Source: Caldalkalibacillus uzonensis
GTDB lineage: Bacteria; Bacillota; Bacilli; Caldalkalibacillales; Caldalkalibacillaceae
DNA length: 64,000 bases
Direction of reading: 5' to 3'
NCBI RefSeq assembly: GCF_030814135.1
Contig: NZ_JAUSUQ010000001.1
Span: forward strand, 186,001-250,000
In this document: positions 33,399 to 42,948 of the stretch, in pieces
Layout: each line of letters begins with the position of its first letter
How positions within the stretch are numbered: the first letter of the stretch is position 1
Made by a program: the position numbers and the translations under genes
The notes under the pieces: model-generated
The model's input: only the letters and a program-made list of their open reading frames with translations
Databases searched by the model: none
Told to the model about the DNA's origin: nothing

Positions 33399-34511
33399 CT
33401 ATTTTTTGTCTGCAATGAATTTGGCATATTCCAAAAGATAAAGTGACGATCTCCGGACTGCTTGTATGTCATATGCTTTGCGCAATGAAACTTTTCTTGA
33501 GCGTGAATTACATTCAATAAACCACAATTTTCCGTTTTTATCTAGCCCAAGGTCGATCCCAATCTCCCCCGAGGGACCATATACCTTTTCAACCGCTTGA
33601 TAAATTTTAACCAGGCATTGAGTGACCTCTCTTTTCAGTGCTAACAATGCTGGTTTGGAATAGCCCAATCTTTTTTTGAAGAAATATTCAAATGGAAAAC
33701 TGGAGCCGTGCGTGCTAATTGGTGAATCTTTTCTGCCAAGGCGTACGGTAATCCCTACGATCTCAAGCTTACCCTTGCCGTTTCTTTGTACCTCCGCTCT
33801 GACATCAGCGATTCTGTTTTTGTATTCGATCAAGTCAAGCCCTTGTTGCACAATAACCTTGCGCCCTTTATAGGCCTCACGGATTTGTTCAGCCAGTTCT
33901 GCCAGGGTTTTACCCCGGCGGATCACTGTTTGCCTTGCAAAGGACCGGGTTTCAAAGTTGTCCTGTCCCAGCTTGGTTATGCGCATCACACCTCTGCCCC
34001 GGCCTCCCCGGCGCGGTTTAACATAAATGCTATCATAGCGATCCAACATTTTTTTCAGATCATCCTGATCTTTAAAAAGGATGGCTTTTGGTACATAGGA
34101 ACTGACTGAGGAGTCTTGGGACAAATGCTGATACACGTCCCACTTATTAAAGCCTTCAAGGTAATTGAGTGGCTTAATCCCATACTCATTTATCTTTTGG
34201 CGCAATTTAACATACTTGGGTCTATTCAGGCTGTCTGTTCTCCGGTATAAAACATCTGGGAATGGAAAATAGCGCTGTTTCCATTTTCCTTCTTCCGCGT
34301 CGAAATAGGTGCCTTTGATTTTGTCAAGTTCATCATCCACATCCCTCTGGCAAAAGAAATATAAAGTGGTCTGTGCTGTCAAATTGGCCTTTGACAGTTC
34401 AACATACTTGTAATGGGGTTTTTGTTTATTTAGCTTTTTGATTTGTTTTGGAAAAACAAAAACACCAACAATTGGTTTGTTTAAAGGCCCGAACGTTCCA
34501 TCTACGCTCAT
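33399..34511 (-). CDS. YheC/YheD-type ATP-grasp spore coat-associated protein
   Basis: A 370-residue protein. The N-terminal part contains FPFPDVLYRRTDSLNRPKY. An ATP-grasp domain follows, with SIYVKPRRGGRGRGVMRITK as the nucleotide loop and EIGIDLGLDKNGKLWFIECN with the metal-binding Glu and Asn near the end. YheC/D proteins are endospore coat-associated; their ligase reaction is not known. The ATG at 34511 has AGGAAGTGA upstream. It stands alone. Confidence 0.88.
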   Translation of the reverse strand: MSVDGTFGPLNKPIVGVFVFPKQIKKLNKQKPHYKYVELSKANLTAQTTLYFFCQRDVDDELDKIKGTYFDAEEGKWKQRYFPFPDVLYRRTDSLNRPKYVKLRQKINEYGIKPLNYLEGFNKWDVYQHLSQDSSVSSYVPKAILFKDQDDLKKMLDRYDSIYVKPRRGGRGRGVMRITKLGQDNFETRSFARQTVIRRGKTLAELAEQIREAYKGRKVIVQQGLDLIEYKNRIADVRAEVQRNGKGKLEIVGITVRLGRKDSPISTHGSSFPFEYFFKKRLGYSKPALLALKREVTQCLVKIYQAVEKVYGPSGEIGIDLGLDKNGKLWFIECNSRSRKVSLRKAYDIQAVRRSSLYLLEYAKFIADKK

Positions 34512-34631
34512 ATTATTGTCACTTCCTAACAACAGATAATTAAAACATACGAACTGCTCACACTTGATTGCACGTTACCTTATTATACGGGCATTACACT
34601 CTCCAAGATTGTACCTTAGTCCCTATAAAAC

Positions 34632-34658
34632 AAAAAAACACAGCTGTGATAGCTGTGT
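34632..34658 (-). terminator. Terminator of the MoxR/VWA operon
   Basis: ACACAGCT and AGCTGTGT form an 8-base stem followed on the minus strand by TTTTTTT, seven bases past the last stop codon. It ends the eight-gene operon that starts at 47150. Confidence 0.9.
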
Positions 34659-34664
34659 CACAAC

Positions 34665-37463
34665 TTATCGGCGCCGTATCTTTTTCTTGGCCTCAAGCAG
34701 ACGAGTGAATGGATCACTTTCAGCTGAAGCGGATTGGGATTGTTCAGCAGCTGGCTGTGTCCCTTTAGACGTCATTGGGTTCTGCTCAGCCTTGGCAAGT
34801 CCGCCTCTGCTTATTAAGGGAGCAGATATATTGGCCGGGCGGGCAGATGAGTTGGAGACAGGCGCATGCCACGTTGCTTCTGGCTTCCTGCGCAACTTGG
34901 TCCCTAGCTTTTCAACCAAGTGCAGGGAAAAATGAAGTCTGCGCAAGGCAATATCGATGGGCCATAATATTGCAGCCAGGATGAGCAAGAATGTGGAGAT
35001 ATCTTGAGACTCCCATTTCAGAGGCAAATCTCCTCGAAAGACCTCTTCCCCTGAGGCAATGAGCCGTCCGTCCGCCGCTTCAACCCAGGTGCGCAATTGC
35101 TGCTCCCCATGATCAAACAAGCGGTACTCCGGAGAGTAGGACACGGACAGTCCGGCCGTTTCGCTGGCCACAATGTGCTCCCCTTCCCGCTGGAGAATAT
35201 GAATCAGATAGGTGCCTGTTTCTGAGGCATCAAAGGCAGCTTGCAGCTGACCAGGTGCAACGGGTTTGAGCGGAACAGCCTGTCTCTTCAAGCTGTCGTC
35301 AATCACAACGGCCTCAAGCTCACCGGGCATGGCCCTATCACTCGGAAGGGAGACGGTGATTTTTGCCGTCAGGCCTTCTACCTTTGTTTCGATAGTCCAA
35401 CCACCGGGTGTGGCTTGAGGTAATGTCCACTGTACCAGCTCGTTCCAAAAGGATGGCAGCCCCGTCCAATTCACCCATTGCGGTGCCCACTGACCTTCCC
35501 AATCACTGGTCCACGCCACTGCCCTGCCCAATCCATATTGCCAGCGGGACAAGACTGGGTCGCCGTCTGTGCTGGTGAGGACAACTTCAGCGGTTTGCTT
35601 CGGGGTGGCGGCAATGTACGCTGCTAGAGAAGGAACATCGCCTGACAAACTTGCCCAGTCAAATCCTCCCGTTTGCAGCGGAATATGGGTTTTCTCAACA
35701 ATAAATGTGCGGTTGGCCAACGCAGTTTCTGTTGTAAACACCCGGGGTAAGCTTTCCGGGTCAGTGACAAAGTAATGCCGGCCCCCGCCTGCTTCGGCAA
35801 TCTGTTCCAACAGCTGAATGTCGGCATCAGCACCCACAGCCACAGTAGAGACTGTAATACCCAGTTCTTTCATCGCCGCCAGCAGTCCGACATAATCATC
35901 GTCCCGTCCGGAATGGCCATCTGTCAGTAAAATGATGTGTTTGCGCTGGGTCAGAGTATCTTTGATGGTATGAAATGCATACTCCAGTGCAGCGAAGATG
36001 TCTGTGCCTCCGTCAGCATAAATACTGCGGATTTGATCTTGTACAGTCGCTAAATCGGTTGCCTGTTGCATCTCAACGACTTCCCAGGGGGCACTGTCAA
36101 AAGCCACGACCCCAATTTGGTCTTTCTCTGACAACATTTCAGTGGCCCTGACCGCCCCCTCCTTGGCCAGTTCCATGCGGGTCAGGCCGGCAAAGCCATC
36201 CTGCATGCTTCCAGATTTATCAATGACCAGACTGAGAGCTAAAGAGGGCAGTTTCTCCTTTGACTTCAGATCCATGTCTACAGGCAGCGCTTCTTCAATG
36301 GGAGTGGAAAACCATCCGCCCAGCCCAAAGCTGTTGGAACCTCCAGTCTTGACCAAACCGATACCCAAATCACGCACAGCGGTACGGATGCGCTCCATAT
36401 CCGCCGGTGTCAGTGAACGGGCTTCTACATCAGCCAGGATAAGCGTAGCATATTGCTTTAAATCCTCCAATTGCTGCGGGATCTGGCTGGCAAGACGCAC
36501 CTCCGTTTCATAATCACCCGCTTGCAGGATTTGAACGACATTGTGCGCAGCTCCCTGGTGGCCTTCCAACACCAAGATCCGGGGTTTTCCGCCCACCTGA
36601 GTAAAGGCAAAAGCCTGGTTATTGGCTGCAATGGTATCTTGTTCGGCCTCTAGTTCGGCCCGGTAGCGTTGGAAACCTTCTCCTCCAGCTTTAAGCTGGA
36701 AGGCAAAGCGGTTGATCCCATGATCAATGTCCACTTCCTGCTCGGCGACCAGGCTTGACCTTTCATACAAACGGAGTGTGCCTTTCGTCGTTACCGTGCT
36801 TTCTGCCTCAACTGTGACAGTAAATGTTTCGTTCAAATGCAGGCGGTCAGGCAAGTGCAGCGCAGAAAGCAAAACTTCCTCCTCTATGTCCTGCTGCAGG
36901 TACATCGCTTCAACCACAATGCCCCTTTCTTTGGCCCACTGAATCTCCTGAGTAACGTCGCCGTGCGTTTCTAACCCATCAGTGACCAGCACAATCTTGC
37001 CCCGGTCCTGACTGCCGATAAGCCCTGAAGCAAGCCGGACACCCTCCGCCAAGTTGGTGGCATGGGGGTTGATGACAGCTCCCAATGGAGCAAGTTCCTG
37101 ACGATTGGTCAGCGGCTGTTCAATCACAGCTTCCTGGCCAACGGAAACGATAGCAAACTGGTCCTCTTCCTGCTTATTGTCCACAGCTTCTTGTAAAAAA
37201 GTAAAGATGCGCTCCTCATTTGGCATGGAGGCCGAACGGTCGACGACAAATACCACTGTTTCACCTGAAACGGGAAATAAAACATGGAGTCCGGACAATA
37301 CGCTAATAAGCAAGGTAAACAAAACGAGACGCGTGAGCAGGATCATATACTTTTTTGGACCTTGCACCCTGGTTTGTGTTTTCCACCACCAAGTCAGCAA
37401 AAGCAGAACGGGGATAAACAACAGCAGATACAGCGCGGAATGGACACTAATAGCCACGCACAT
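34665..37463 (-). CDS. Large membrane protein with two von Willebrand A domains
   Basis: A 932-residue protein. Two membrane helices at the N-terminus (LYLLLFIPVLLLLTWWW, LVLFTLLISVLSGLHV) and one near residue 840 (STFLLILAAILWPIDIAL) enclose an external part. VWA domain 1 has the metal site DRSASM (near residue 75). VWA domain 2 has DKSGSM (near residue 415) and LLTDGHSGRDDD. The region between is glutamine-amidotransferase-like (RILVLEGHQGAAHNVVQILQ). The start at 37463 overlaps the upstream gene by 17 bases. It is the last gene of the operon, and the pairing with MoxR suggests a metal-dependent adhesion partner of that ATPase. Confidence 0.85.
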   Translation of the reverse strand: MCVAISVHSALYLLLFIPVLLLLTWWWKTQTRVQGPKKYMILLTRLVLFTLLISVLSGLHVLFPVSGETVVFVVDRSASMPNEERIFTFLQEAVDNKQEEDQFAIVSVGQEAVIEQPLTNRQELAPLGAVINPHATNLAEGVRLASGLIGSQDRGKIVLVTDGLETHGDVTQEIQWAKERGIVVEAMYLQQDIEEEVLLSALHLPDRLHLNETFTVTVEAESTVTTKGTLRLYERSSLVAEQEVDIDHGINRFAFQLKAGGEGFQRYRAELEAEQDTIAANNQAFAFTQVGGKPRILVLEGHQGAAHNVVQILQAGDYETEVRLASQIPQQLEDLKQYATLILADVEARSLTPADMERIRTAVRDLGIGLVKTGGSNSFGLGGWFSTPIEEALPVDMDLKSKEKLPSLALSLVIDKSGSMQDGFAGLTRMELAKEGAVRATEMLSEKDQIGVVAFDSAPWEVVEMQQATDLATVQDQIRSIYADGGTDIFAALEYAFHTIKDTLTQRKHIILLTDGHSGRDDDYVGLLAAMKELGITVSTVAVGADADIQLLEQIAEAGGGRHYFVTDPESLPRVFTTETALANRTFIVEKTHIPLQTGGFDWASLSGDVPSLAAYIAATPKQTAEVVLTSTDGDPVLSRWQYGLGRAVAWTSDWEGQWAPQWVNWTGLPSFWNELVQWTLPQATPGGWTIETKVEGLTAKITVSLPSDRAMPGELEAVVIDDSLKRQAVPLKPVAPGQLQAAFDASETGTYLIHILQREGEHIVASETAGLSVSYSPEYRLFDHGEQQLRTWVEAADGRLIASGEEVFRGDLPLKWESQDISTFLLILAAILWPIDIALRRLHFSLHLVEKLGTKLRRKPEATWHAPVSNSSARPANISAPLISRGGLAKAEQNPMTSKGTQPAAEQSQSASAESDPFTRLLEAKKKIRRR

Positions 37464-39384
37464 ACACCCCCCATTCTAAACAGGCCAACAGTAAAGCAGC
37501 CAGAACCACCCAAAAAACAAGGGGCTGGTAGCGGATCTGACTATAGGGTTCATGGTTATCTTCCACAGTTTCCCCTTCCCCAGACGCATCGCCTTCCCTT
37601 TTCTCGGACTCAAGCTCCCCATTTTCGTTTGCCAGAGAGGTGGCATCCTGTGTGACGTAAAGCGTTTGGGGGGCAATATTGGATTCACTGTCCGGCAGCT
37701 TCACACTAAAGTGCCGTACGTTGCGTTGCCCGTCTTTTTCCTCTTCCACGGTGTACAGGCCAAGCAGTTCGGGGATCTGCACCACCACAGGATCGATGTG
37801 ATCCGGCAGTGTGGTTCTGGATCCATCGGGGCCGGTCAGCGTTCTGTTTTCTGAACCGGCTACAAACGGAATCACGGTCTGTTCCCCTGGATAACTGTCA
37901 GCAATAGGCAAGGATTGCACAGGGGACAGCCAGGTTAATATATTGGTGATCAATATGGGAAAAGATGGCCGCAAGGGAAGATCGGACTTGGTTAAATCAA
38001 AACCTAGCACAACCACCCGCTTGTGATTAATCTCCCCGGCAGATAACAGTTGAAGATCTCCCGCTTGCACCAGGTTTTGCTGGAGTCCATTGAGCGCTAT
38101 TGAACGGGCATCACTGATGTACACATCCTGCCAATGGACATGGTTCAGGATGTCATGGTCAGGGTGAAGGATGTTTAACTCAGCGCTCAGCGTTTGGGCT
38201 TCGCTCACAGAGAGCCATGAGGACTCTTCAGCAGGATTGATCAAGAAGAGATGCCCCTCAGGCAGCACGTCAGGCACCACTTCATCAAAGATCCAAATGT
38301 CATATCCCTGGAGATCCTCAGGAGGTGCCGACAGTTTATCAAGCTGAATGTGGGGATGGAGACTGAGCGCTTGGATCACAAAATAGTTGGGCTGTGGGGA
38401 GACCAAGGCCACGCGAATCTCTTGCTGCCGAAAAGGAATGCTCCACAATTGATTATCCGCTTCCAGTGCATCCTGATCAGCCTCTACCACGGCGTGGTAC
38501 AGGGGTGACGGGGGCAAGGAGGGAAGATGCAATGTATAGCTCTCCTGCCCTTCAACCGTAAATGGAAAAACACCAATCTGTTGCCCGGCCGCATCAAACA
38601 GCATCACTTTTCCCTCTATGGTTTGGTGTCCGTGATGATCAATGCGGATTAAACCTTCTATCTTCCCTTCCCGCTCCTGCGTGACGAAGGTGCCCAAAGC
38701 CACATTTTCACTCTCTTTTCCAACTGGGATATGCTGAAACCGGTTGGGGTCAAAGGTGAACATATGGCGGTCGTTCATCAAACTATTGTTTCCCAAGCTG
38801 TTGCTTCCGTCCCCAATCCAGATCAGCGCAGTGTCCGGCTCTTGCTCTGCCATCGCTTTGGCCAGGCTAAAGGCAGCGCTGTAGTTACTTGTGCCAGGAC
38901 GGGGCTTTAATTCCTTCAATTTCTGCAAAATTTCGTCAGGATCCTCGGCGCGGGAAAGGTGAACCACTGGCTCCCTCCCTGCTTCGATCAAGGTAAGTGT
39001 GTGTGCGGCACTTACGCCTTCAGCCAGCCCTTGCACGGCCTCCGTAGCCTTCTCAAAACGCGTGGTCTCTCCCTCCCTGGTCAACATACTGCCTGAAGAA
39101 TCAAGGACGACGATGGTATGGGGAGCCAAGACCTCTCCCTTGGGAATAGCAGGTTTTAATAGGGCTAAAATTAACAGCATAGCTACAAACAGTTGCAAAA
39201 AAAGCAATATATTTTGCTTTAGCTTTTGCCAGGGGCGGCTGGCCTGCTGATGCTGTAAGACGCGTTCCCACAATAAGGTGCTGGATACTTCCACATTCTC
39301 GTATTTCCGCTTCAGCAAATACAGGAGGAGAATGATCGGGATCAATGCCACTGCCCACAAGTGTTGAAGTCCAAGCCACTGCAT
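37447..39384 (-). CDS. BatA-like membrane protein with a von Willebrand A domain
   Basis: A 645-residue protein. The N-terminus has the BatA-type arrangement: one helix (LWAVALIPIILLLYLLKRKY), a loop, then a second helix (LFLQLFVAMLLILALLKPAI). The VWA metal site is DSSGSM, with WIGDGSNSLG further on. A C-terminal helix (YQPLVFWVVLAALLLACLEW) closes the protein. It is expected to face the outside with the VWA domain. It lies 14 bases after the DUF58 gene and overlaps the double-VWA gene downstream. Confidence 0.87.
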   Translation of the reverse strand: MQWLGLQHLWAVALIPIILLLYLLKRKYENVEVSSTLLWERVLQHQQASRPWQKLKQNILLFLQLFVAMLLILALLKPAIPKGEVLAPHTIVVLDSSGSMLTREGETTRFEKATEAVQGLAEGVSAAHTLTLIEAGREPVVHLSRAEDPDEILQKLKELKPRPGTSNYSAAFSLAKAMAEQEPDTALIWIGDGSNSLGNNSLMNDRHMFTFDPNRFQHIPVGKESENVALGTFVTQEREGKIEGLIRIDHHGHQTIEGKVMLFDAAGQQIGVFPFTVEGQESYTLHLPSLPPSPLYHAVVEADQDALEADNQLWSIPFRQQEIRVALVSPQPNYFVIQALSLHPHIQLDKLSAPPEDLQGYDIWIFDEVVPDVLPEGHLFLINPAEESSWLSVSEAQTLSAELNILHPDHDILNHVHWQDVYISDARSIALNGLQQNLVQAGDLQLLSAGEINHKRVVVLGFDLTKSDLPLRPSFPILITNILTWLSPVQSLPIADSYPGEQTVIPFVAGSENRTLTGPDGSRTTLPDHIDPVVVQIPELLGLYTVEEEKDGQRNVRHFSVKLPDSESNIAPQTLYVTQDATSLANENGELESEKREGDASGEGETVEDNHEPYSQIRYQPLVFWVVLAALLLACLEWGVYVRGY

Positions 39385-39398
39385 AGGTTCCCCTCCTT

Positions 39399-40283
39399 TC
39401 AGCCTAACATCCCTGCTGATTTGAACACGCGGTAAATGGTATGTTCGAGGGAATGTTCCGTGTGAACATCCACATATAACATGTCGCGTTTGAAAGCAAA
39501 GGCAGCGATCTCCTGTTGAAACAGACTGACTGCCTCTTTATACCGGCCTAGGACCCGCGGGTTTAAGCTGATTTCCTTTCCCTCTCCCGTTTCACTGTCG
39601 ATCAGCCGCCAATCCCCCTCAAGGCCGGGGTTCCGCTCGTGTTGTGAGAGCAGGTGAACAAGAATCACTTCTTGACGGGCTGCTTGGATAAAGCGGATAC
39701 CCTCTTCATAACCGTTCGGAAATAAAAAATCTGAGAAAATAATGGCAAGGCCTGGCTGGCCATGAACCGCCCGGCCATCAGCAAGGGCTGTGTTCAAATT
39801 CCCTTCCTGTGCCGGATTTAAGGACTGCAAAAACTGAAACAACTCCCTGACCTGTCCTTTACCTGTCAGGTTGCGCTGTTTGGCTTTAATTTGCTGATCA
39901 AAAGCATAGACGGACACGCGGTCAAAATGGTGGAGAGACAAATAGCCAATCGCAGCACATAATTCCACTGCACGCTGAAACTTGTGCGGGCGGCCAAAGG
40001 CCATGGACCGGCTGCTGTCAATATACAATGAAATGTGCAGCTCTTGCTCATCCAGGTATGTTTTTAAGAACAGCTTGCCCAGCCGGCCGTAAGCATGCCA
40101 GTCCAGACGGCGAATATCATCACCAGGCGTATAAGAACGGTAATCGGCAAACTCGACTGACTGGCCTAACAAGCGGGAACGTCTTTTTCCAGCCCACCTG
40201 CCGCTCACCATTTTCCTGCTCAGCACCTTCATCTGCTCCAAGCGTCGCAAAAAGTCTGGATCAAGAACAGGCGCTTCATTCAT
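39399..40283 (-). CDS. DUF58 domain protein
   Basis: A 294-residue protein with the DUF58 core: GQSVEFADYRSYTPGDDIRR, LDWHAYGRLGKLFLKTYLDE, then a degenerate VWA-like fold with the metal site YIDSSRSM. DUF58 proteins almost always accompany MoxR ATPases and are thought to be their scaffold or substrate partners. The start at 40283 overlaps the MoxR stop by four bases (ATGA). Confidence 0.93.
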   Translation of the reverse strand: MNEAPVLDPDFLRRLEQMKVLSRKMVSGRWAGKRRSRLLGQSVEFADYRSYTPGDDIRRLDWHAYGRLGKLFLKTYLDEQELHISLYIDSSRSMAFGRPHKFQRAVELCAAIGYLSLHHFDRVSVYAFDQQIKAKQRNLTGKGQVRELFQFLQSLNPAQEGNLNTALADGRAVHGQPGLAIIFSDFLFPNGYEEGIRFIQAARQEVILVHLLSQHERNPGLEGDWRLIDSETGEGKEISLNPRVLGRYKEAVSLFQQEIAAFAFKRDMLYVDVHTEHSLEHTIYRVFKSAGMLG

Positions 40284-41269
40284 TCTGTTTTCACCGCTTC
40301 AATGATGTCGGTGATGAGCTGGTCCGTACGCACCCCATTGGCTTCCCCCTCAAAATTAAGCAACAGGCGGTGACGCAGGGCAGGCCAGGCGACTGTCCGA
40401 ATGTCGGCGTAGGCAACATGCAGACGCCCGTCACAAAAAGCGCGAACTTTGCCCAGTTTAATCAGGGCTTGCAACCCCCTTGGTCCGGCCCCAGCCCGCA
40501 CATACTGCTGTACGGATGGGACCGGGGTTAAGTCAGGGTGGGTGGCTATGACCATTTTGACGGCATAATCAAGTACTTCATCGGCCACAAGGATGTCGTT
40601 CACCGCCCGTTGAATCTCTAGAATCGTGTCTCCGCTGGTGATCCGGGAGACTTCCGGATTTCTGCCCATCGTTGTTCGCCTGATAATCTCCTTCAGCTCC
40701 TCTGCAGCCGGAAAAGGGACATCAATTTTGAGCAAGAAACGGTCCAGTTGAGCTTCTGGCAAAGGATACGTGCCTTCCTGTTCCAGAGGATTTTGAGTGG
40801 CCAACACAAAAAAAGGCTCAGGCAGGTTCCTTGTTTGCCCGGCGATGGAAACGGTACGCTCTTGCATCGCTTCCAAAAGGGCACTCTGGGTCTTGGGTGT
40901 GGCTCGGTTGATTTCATCGGCCAAGACAATGTGAGCGAAGACAGGTCCCGGTTGAAACTTGAAGTACTGCTGCCCCTCCTTATTCACTTGAATGATGTTC
41001 GTGCCCACAATATCGGCAGGCATCAGATCGGGGGTAAATTGAATGCGTTTAAAAGAGATATCAAATGTTTGAGACAACGTGCGGACCAGAAGCGTCTTTC
41101 CCAGGCCAGGCACCCCCTCAAACAAGGCATGCCCCCCGCTGAACACCGCCCACAATAAGTGTTCAATCACGTCCTTTTGACCAACAATTACTTTTCCGAT
41201 TTCCTGACGAACCTGGTCAATGATGGATCTGTACTCTCCAAAATAAGCCGTCGTTGTTTCCGCTTGCAT
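40280..41269 (-). CDS. MoxR-type AAA+ ATPase
   Basis: A 329-residue ATPase. Walker A is GVPGLGKTLLVR, Walker B is HIVLADEINRATPKTQSALL, sensor 1 is FVLATQNPLEQEGTYPLPEA with the arginine finger in AQLDRFLL. MoxR proteins act as chaperones that insert metals or mature complexes. The genomic partner set here (DUF58, two VWA proteins) is the standard one. The ATG at 41269 follows AAGGAAGGCG with rather long spacing. It lies 61 bases after the coiled-coil gene. Confidence 0.95.
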   Translation of the reverse strand: MQAETTTAYFGEYRSIIDQVRQEIGKVIVGQKDVIEHLLWAVFSGGHALFEGVPGLGKTLLVRTLSQTFDISFKRIQFTPDLMPADIVGTNIIQVNKEGQQYFKFQPGPVFAHIVLADEINRATPKTQSALLEAMQERTVSIAGQTRNLPEPFFVLATQNPLEQEGTYPLPEAQLDRFLLKIDVPFPAAEELKEIIRRTTMGRNPEVSRITSGDTILEIQRAVNDILVADEVLDYAVKMVIATHPDLTPVPSVQQYVRAGAGPRGLQALIKLGKVRAFCDGRLHVAYADIRTVAWPALRHRLLLNFEGEANGVRTDQLITDIIEAVKTE

Positions 41270-41330
41270 ATTTAACGCCTTCCTTTGATTTTTGTAATTT
41301 TATTGTCTCTTTTTGAATTTGTTCGTTTGT

Positions 41331-42944
41331 TCACGGTTCGATTTGGCTGAAATACCGTTTAACCACGTCCTCATAAGCAGGGGGGATATGTCCGGACTGA
41401 AGCTGTTCCCGGACATAGTGCTCATACTGCTGATAAACCTCCCGGTAAGGGGTCACCGTTCCAGATGCCCCATAACTTTGCCGGGTCAACCGTTCTCCGT
41501 TTTCACCCTCTCCCGTTGGCCCGCCAATGGTGGCTTGGTGGTCACCCTGTCCGGCGATACGTTCACTGGGCACAGAAACAAGTTGCCTCGACCCAGCACC
41601 CAGACCGGCACCGCTTCCCCCTGGTCCTGATCCGCTGCCCCCCGTTCCTCCTCCGCCTGCTCCCCCTCCGGACCCTTGAGTGCCGGATCCCTGAGCGGTC
41701 CCTTCTCCGGTCGAACCAGACTGCCCCTCACCTTGGCTATTGCCTTGGCCTTGCTGTTCGGCATGCCCGCTGCCTGCTGACCCGGAGCCAGGCTGTCCGG
41801 AAGTTGAAGAAGGGGGTGAAGCGGAACTTCCCCCTTGTTGGCTTGCCGGCTGGGAGGGGTTGGCAGCCCATGTGCCGGAGGAAGTCACCTCTCCGGCCAA
41901 GAGCTGCTGTGCCTGGGCCAGCACCGTTTGAGCCTCACTCAACTGGCTGGCAAGTTGAGCCGCTTGAGCCGCAAACTGACCAGAGTGGCTAAGCTGTTGC
42001 TGAAGCAGGTCGGTGACGGCGTTCTGATTGGCTTGTTGCCCTTCTGCTGCCAAAGCTTCCAACCTGTTTTGTAATGCTTTGAGTTCTTCTGCTAAGAGCT
42101 CCAGCTGCTCAGCTGATAATGCCCCTTGAAGCACATCCATGTCGACGGGCTGAGCGTTGGCCGCTGCTTGTTGCACAGCTTGATACATGTGTTGCAGGGC
42201 GTCCTGTCTCAGTCTCTCCCTGTCGGCTAGAGCAGCCAGCTCTGTGCTTGCTTGCTCTATATTGTTTATGTTTTCAGAGAGAGATTGCCTTTCCTGCAAC
42301 TGCTGCTGAAGATCTTCTAATTTTTGGATCAGGTCCTCCTGCTGTTCCGCTGTCAATTGTCCGCTCTGCTTGATGTCTTGCTTGGCCTCTTCTAATTTCT
42401 GTGTGGCCTCGTCAGTGGCCTCTTGGGTGATTTGTCGTTCGTAGAGCACATCATCCATGGGATTGGGTAAAACCATGAGCAGCATCAAAGTGGCCAGTAA
42501 ACTGCCAGACACAATCAACCGTGTGCCGGCCACCTTCAAGACAGGCATCTGTTTCAGTATGGCCGGCAGATGATGACGCAGTTGTTCAATGGCATCTTTC
42601 TTTTGTTGCCGGGCAATAGGGGACGGATCAGCACCATATTGCCAAGCGGTCATCACGCTCTCGTTTAAGCCCCGTTGATCTGCTTCCCTGGCCGCCTGAC
42701 GATAAGTGGGACGCTGTGTCCAGGTAGCCATAAAGACGGCTGCTGCAGACAGCAGCACCACCAGCCACAGGAACAGCTTGGCCTGGGTAAGGGGAATCAC
42801 ACGGGAAAGCACAAGGATCCCACACCCCAAACCAAGCGCCACAGGGATCACCCGCCAGCTGATGTTCCAGATCAAACGGTAAATCAACCGCTTCCGAATC
42901 GGGGACAATAAGCGGTAAAGTTCATCTTCCCGGCGTGTAAACAC
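41331..42944 (-). CDS. Membrane protein with long coiled coil and Gly/Ser-rich region
   Basis: A 537-residue protein. It has three N-terminal membrane segments (VIPVALGLGCGILVLSRVIP, LFLWLVVLLSAAAVFMATW, LIVSGSLLATLMLLMVLPNP). A Gln/Glu-rich coiled coil spans about residues 180-350 (TQKLEEAKQDIKQSGQLTAE). A low-complexity Gly/Ser/Gln stretch spans about residues 360-450. The conserved-looking tail is YREVYQQYEHYVREQLQSGH then IPPAYEDVVKRYFSQIEP. The GTG at 42944 has AGAGGTGAG upstream. Similar tails occur in proteins encoded with MoxR/DUF58 systems. It may tether the complex to the membrane (inference). Confidence 0.8.
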   Translation of the reverse strand: MFTRREDELYRLLSPIRKRLIYRLIWNISWRVIPVALGLGCGILVLSRVIPLTQAKLFLWLVVLLSAAAVFMATWTQRPTYRQAAREADQRGLNESVMTAWQYGADPSPIARQQKKDAIEQLRHHLPAILKQMPVLKVAGTRLIVSGSLLATLMLLMVLPNPMDDVLYERQITQEATDEATQKLEEAKQDIKQSGQLTAEQQEDLIQKLEDLQQQLQERQSLSENINNIEQASTELAALADRERLRQDALQHMYQAVQQAAANAQPVDMDVLQGALSAEQLELLAEELKALQNRLEALAAEGQQANQNAVTDLLQQQLSHSGQFAAQAAQLASQLSEAQTVLAQAQQLLAGEVTSSGTWAANPSQPASQQGGSSASPPSSTSGQPGSGSAGSGHAEQQGQGNSQGEGQSGSTGEGTAQGSGTQGSGGGAGGGGTGGSGSGPGGSGAGLGAGSRQLVSVPSERIAGQGDHQATIGGPTGEGENGERLTRQSYGASGTVTPYREVYQQYEHYVREQLQSGHIPPAYEDVVKRYFSQIEP

Positions 42945-42948
42945 GTTC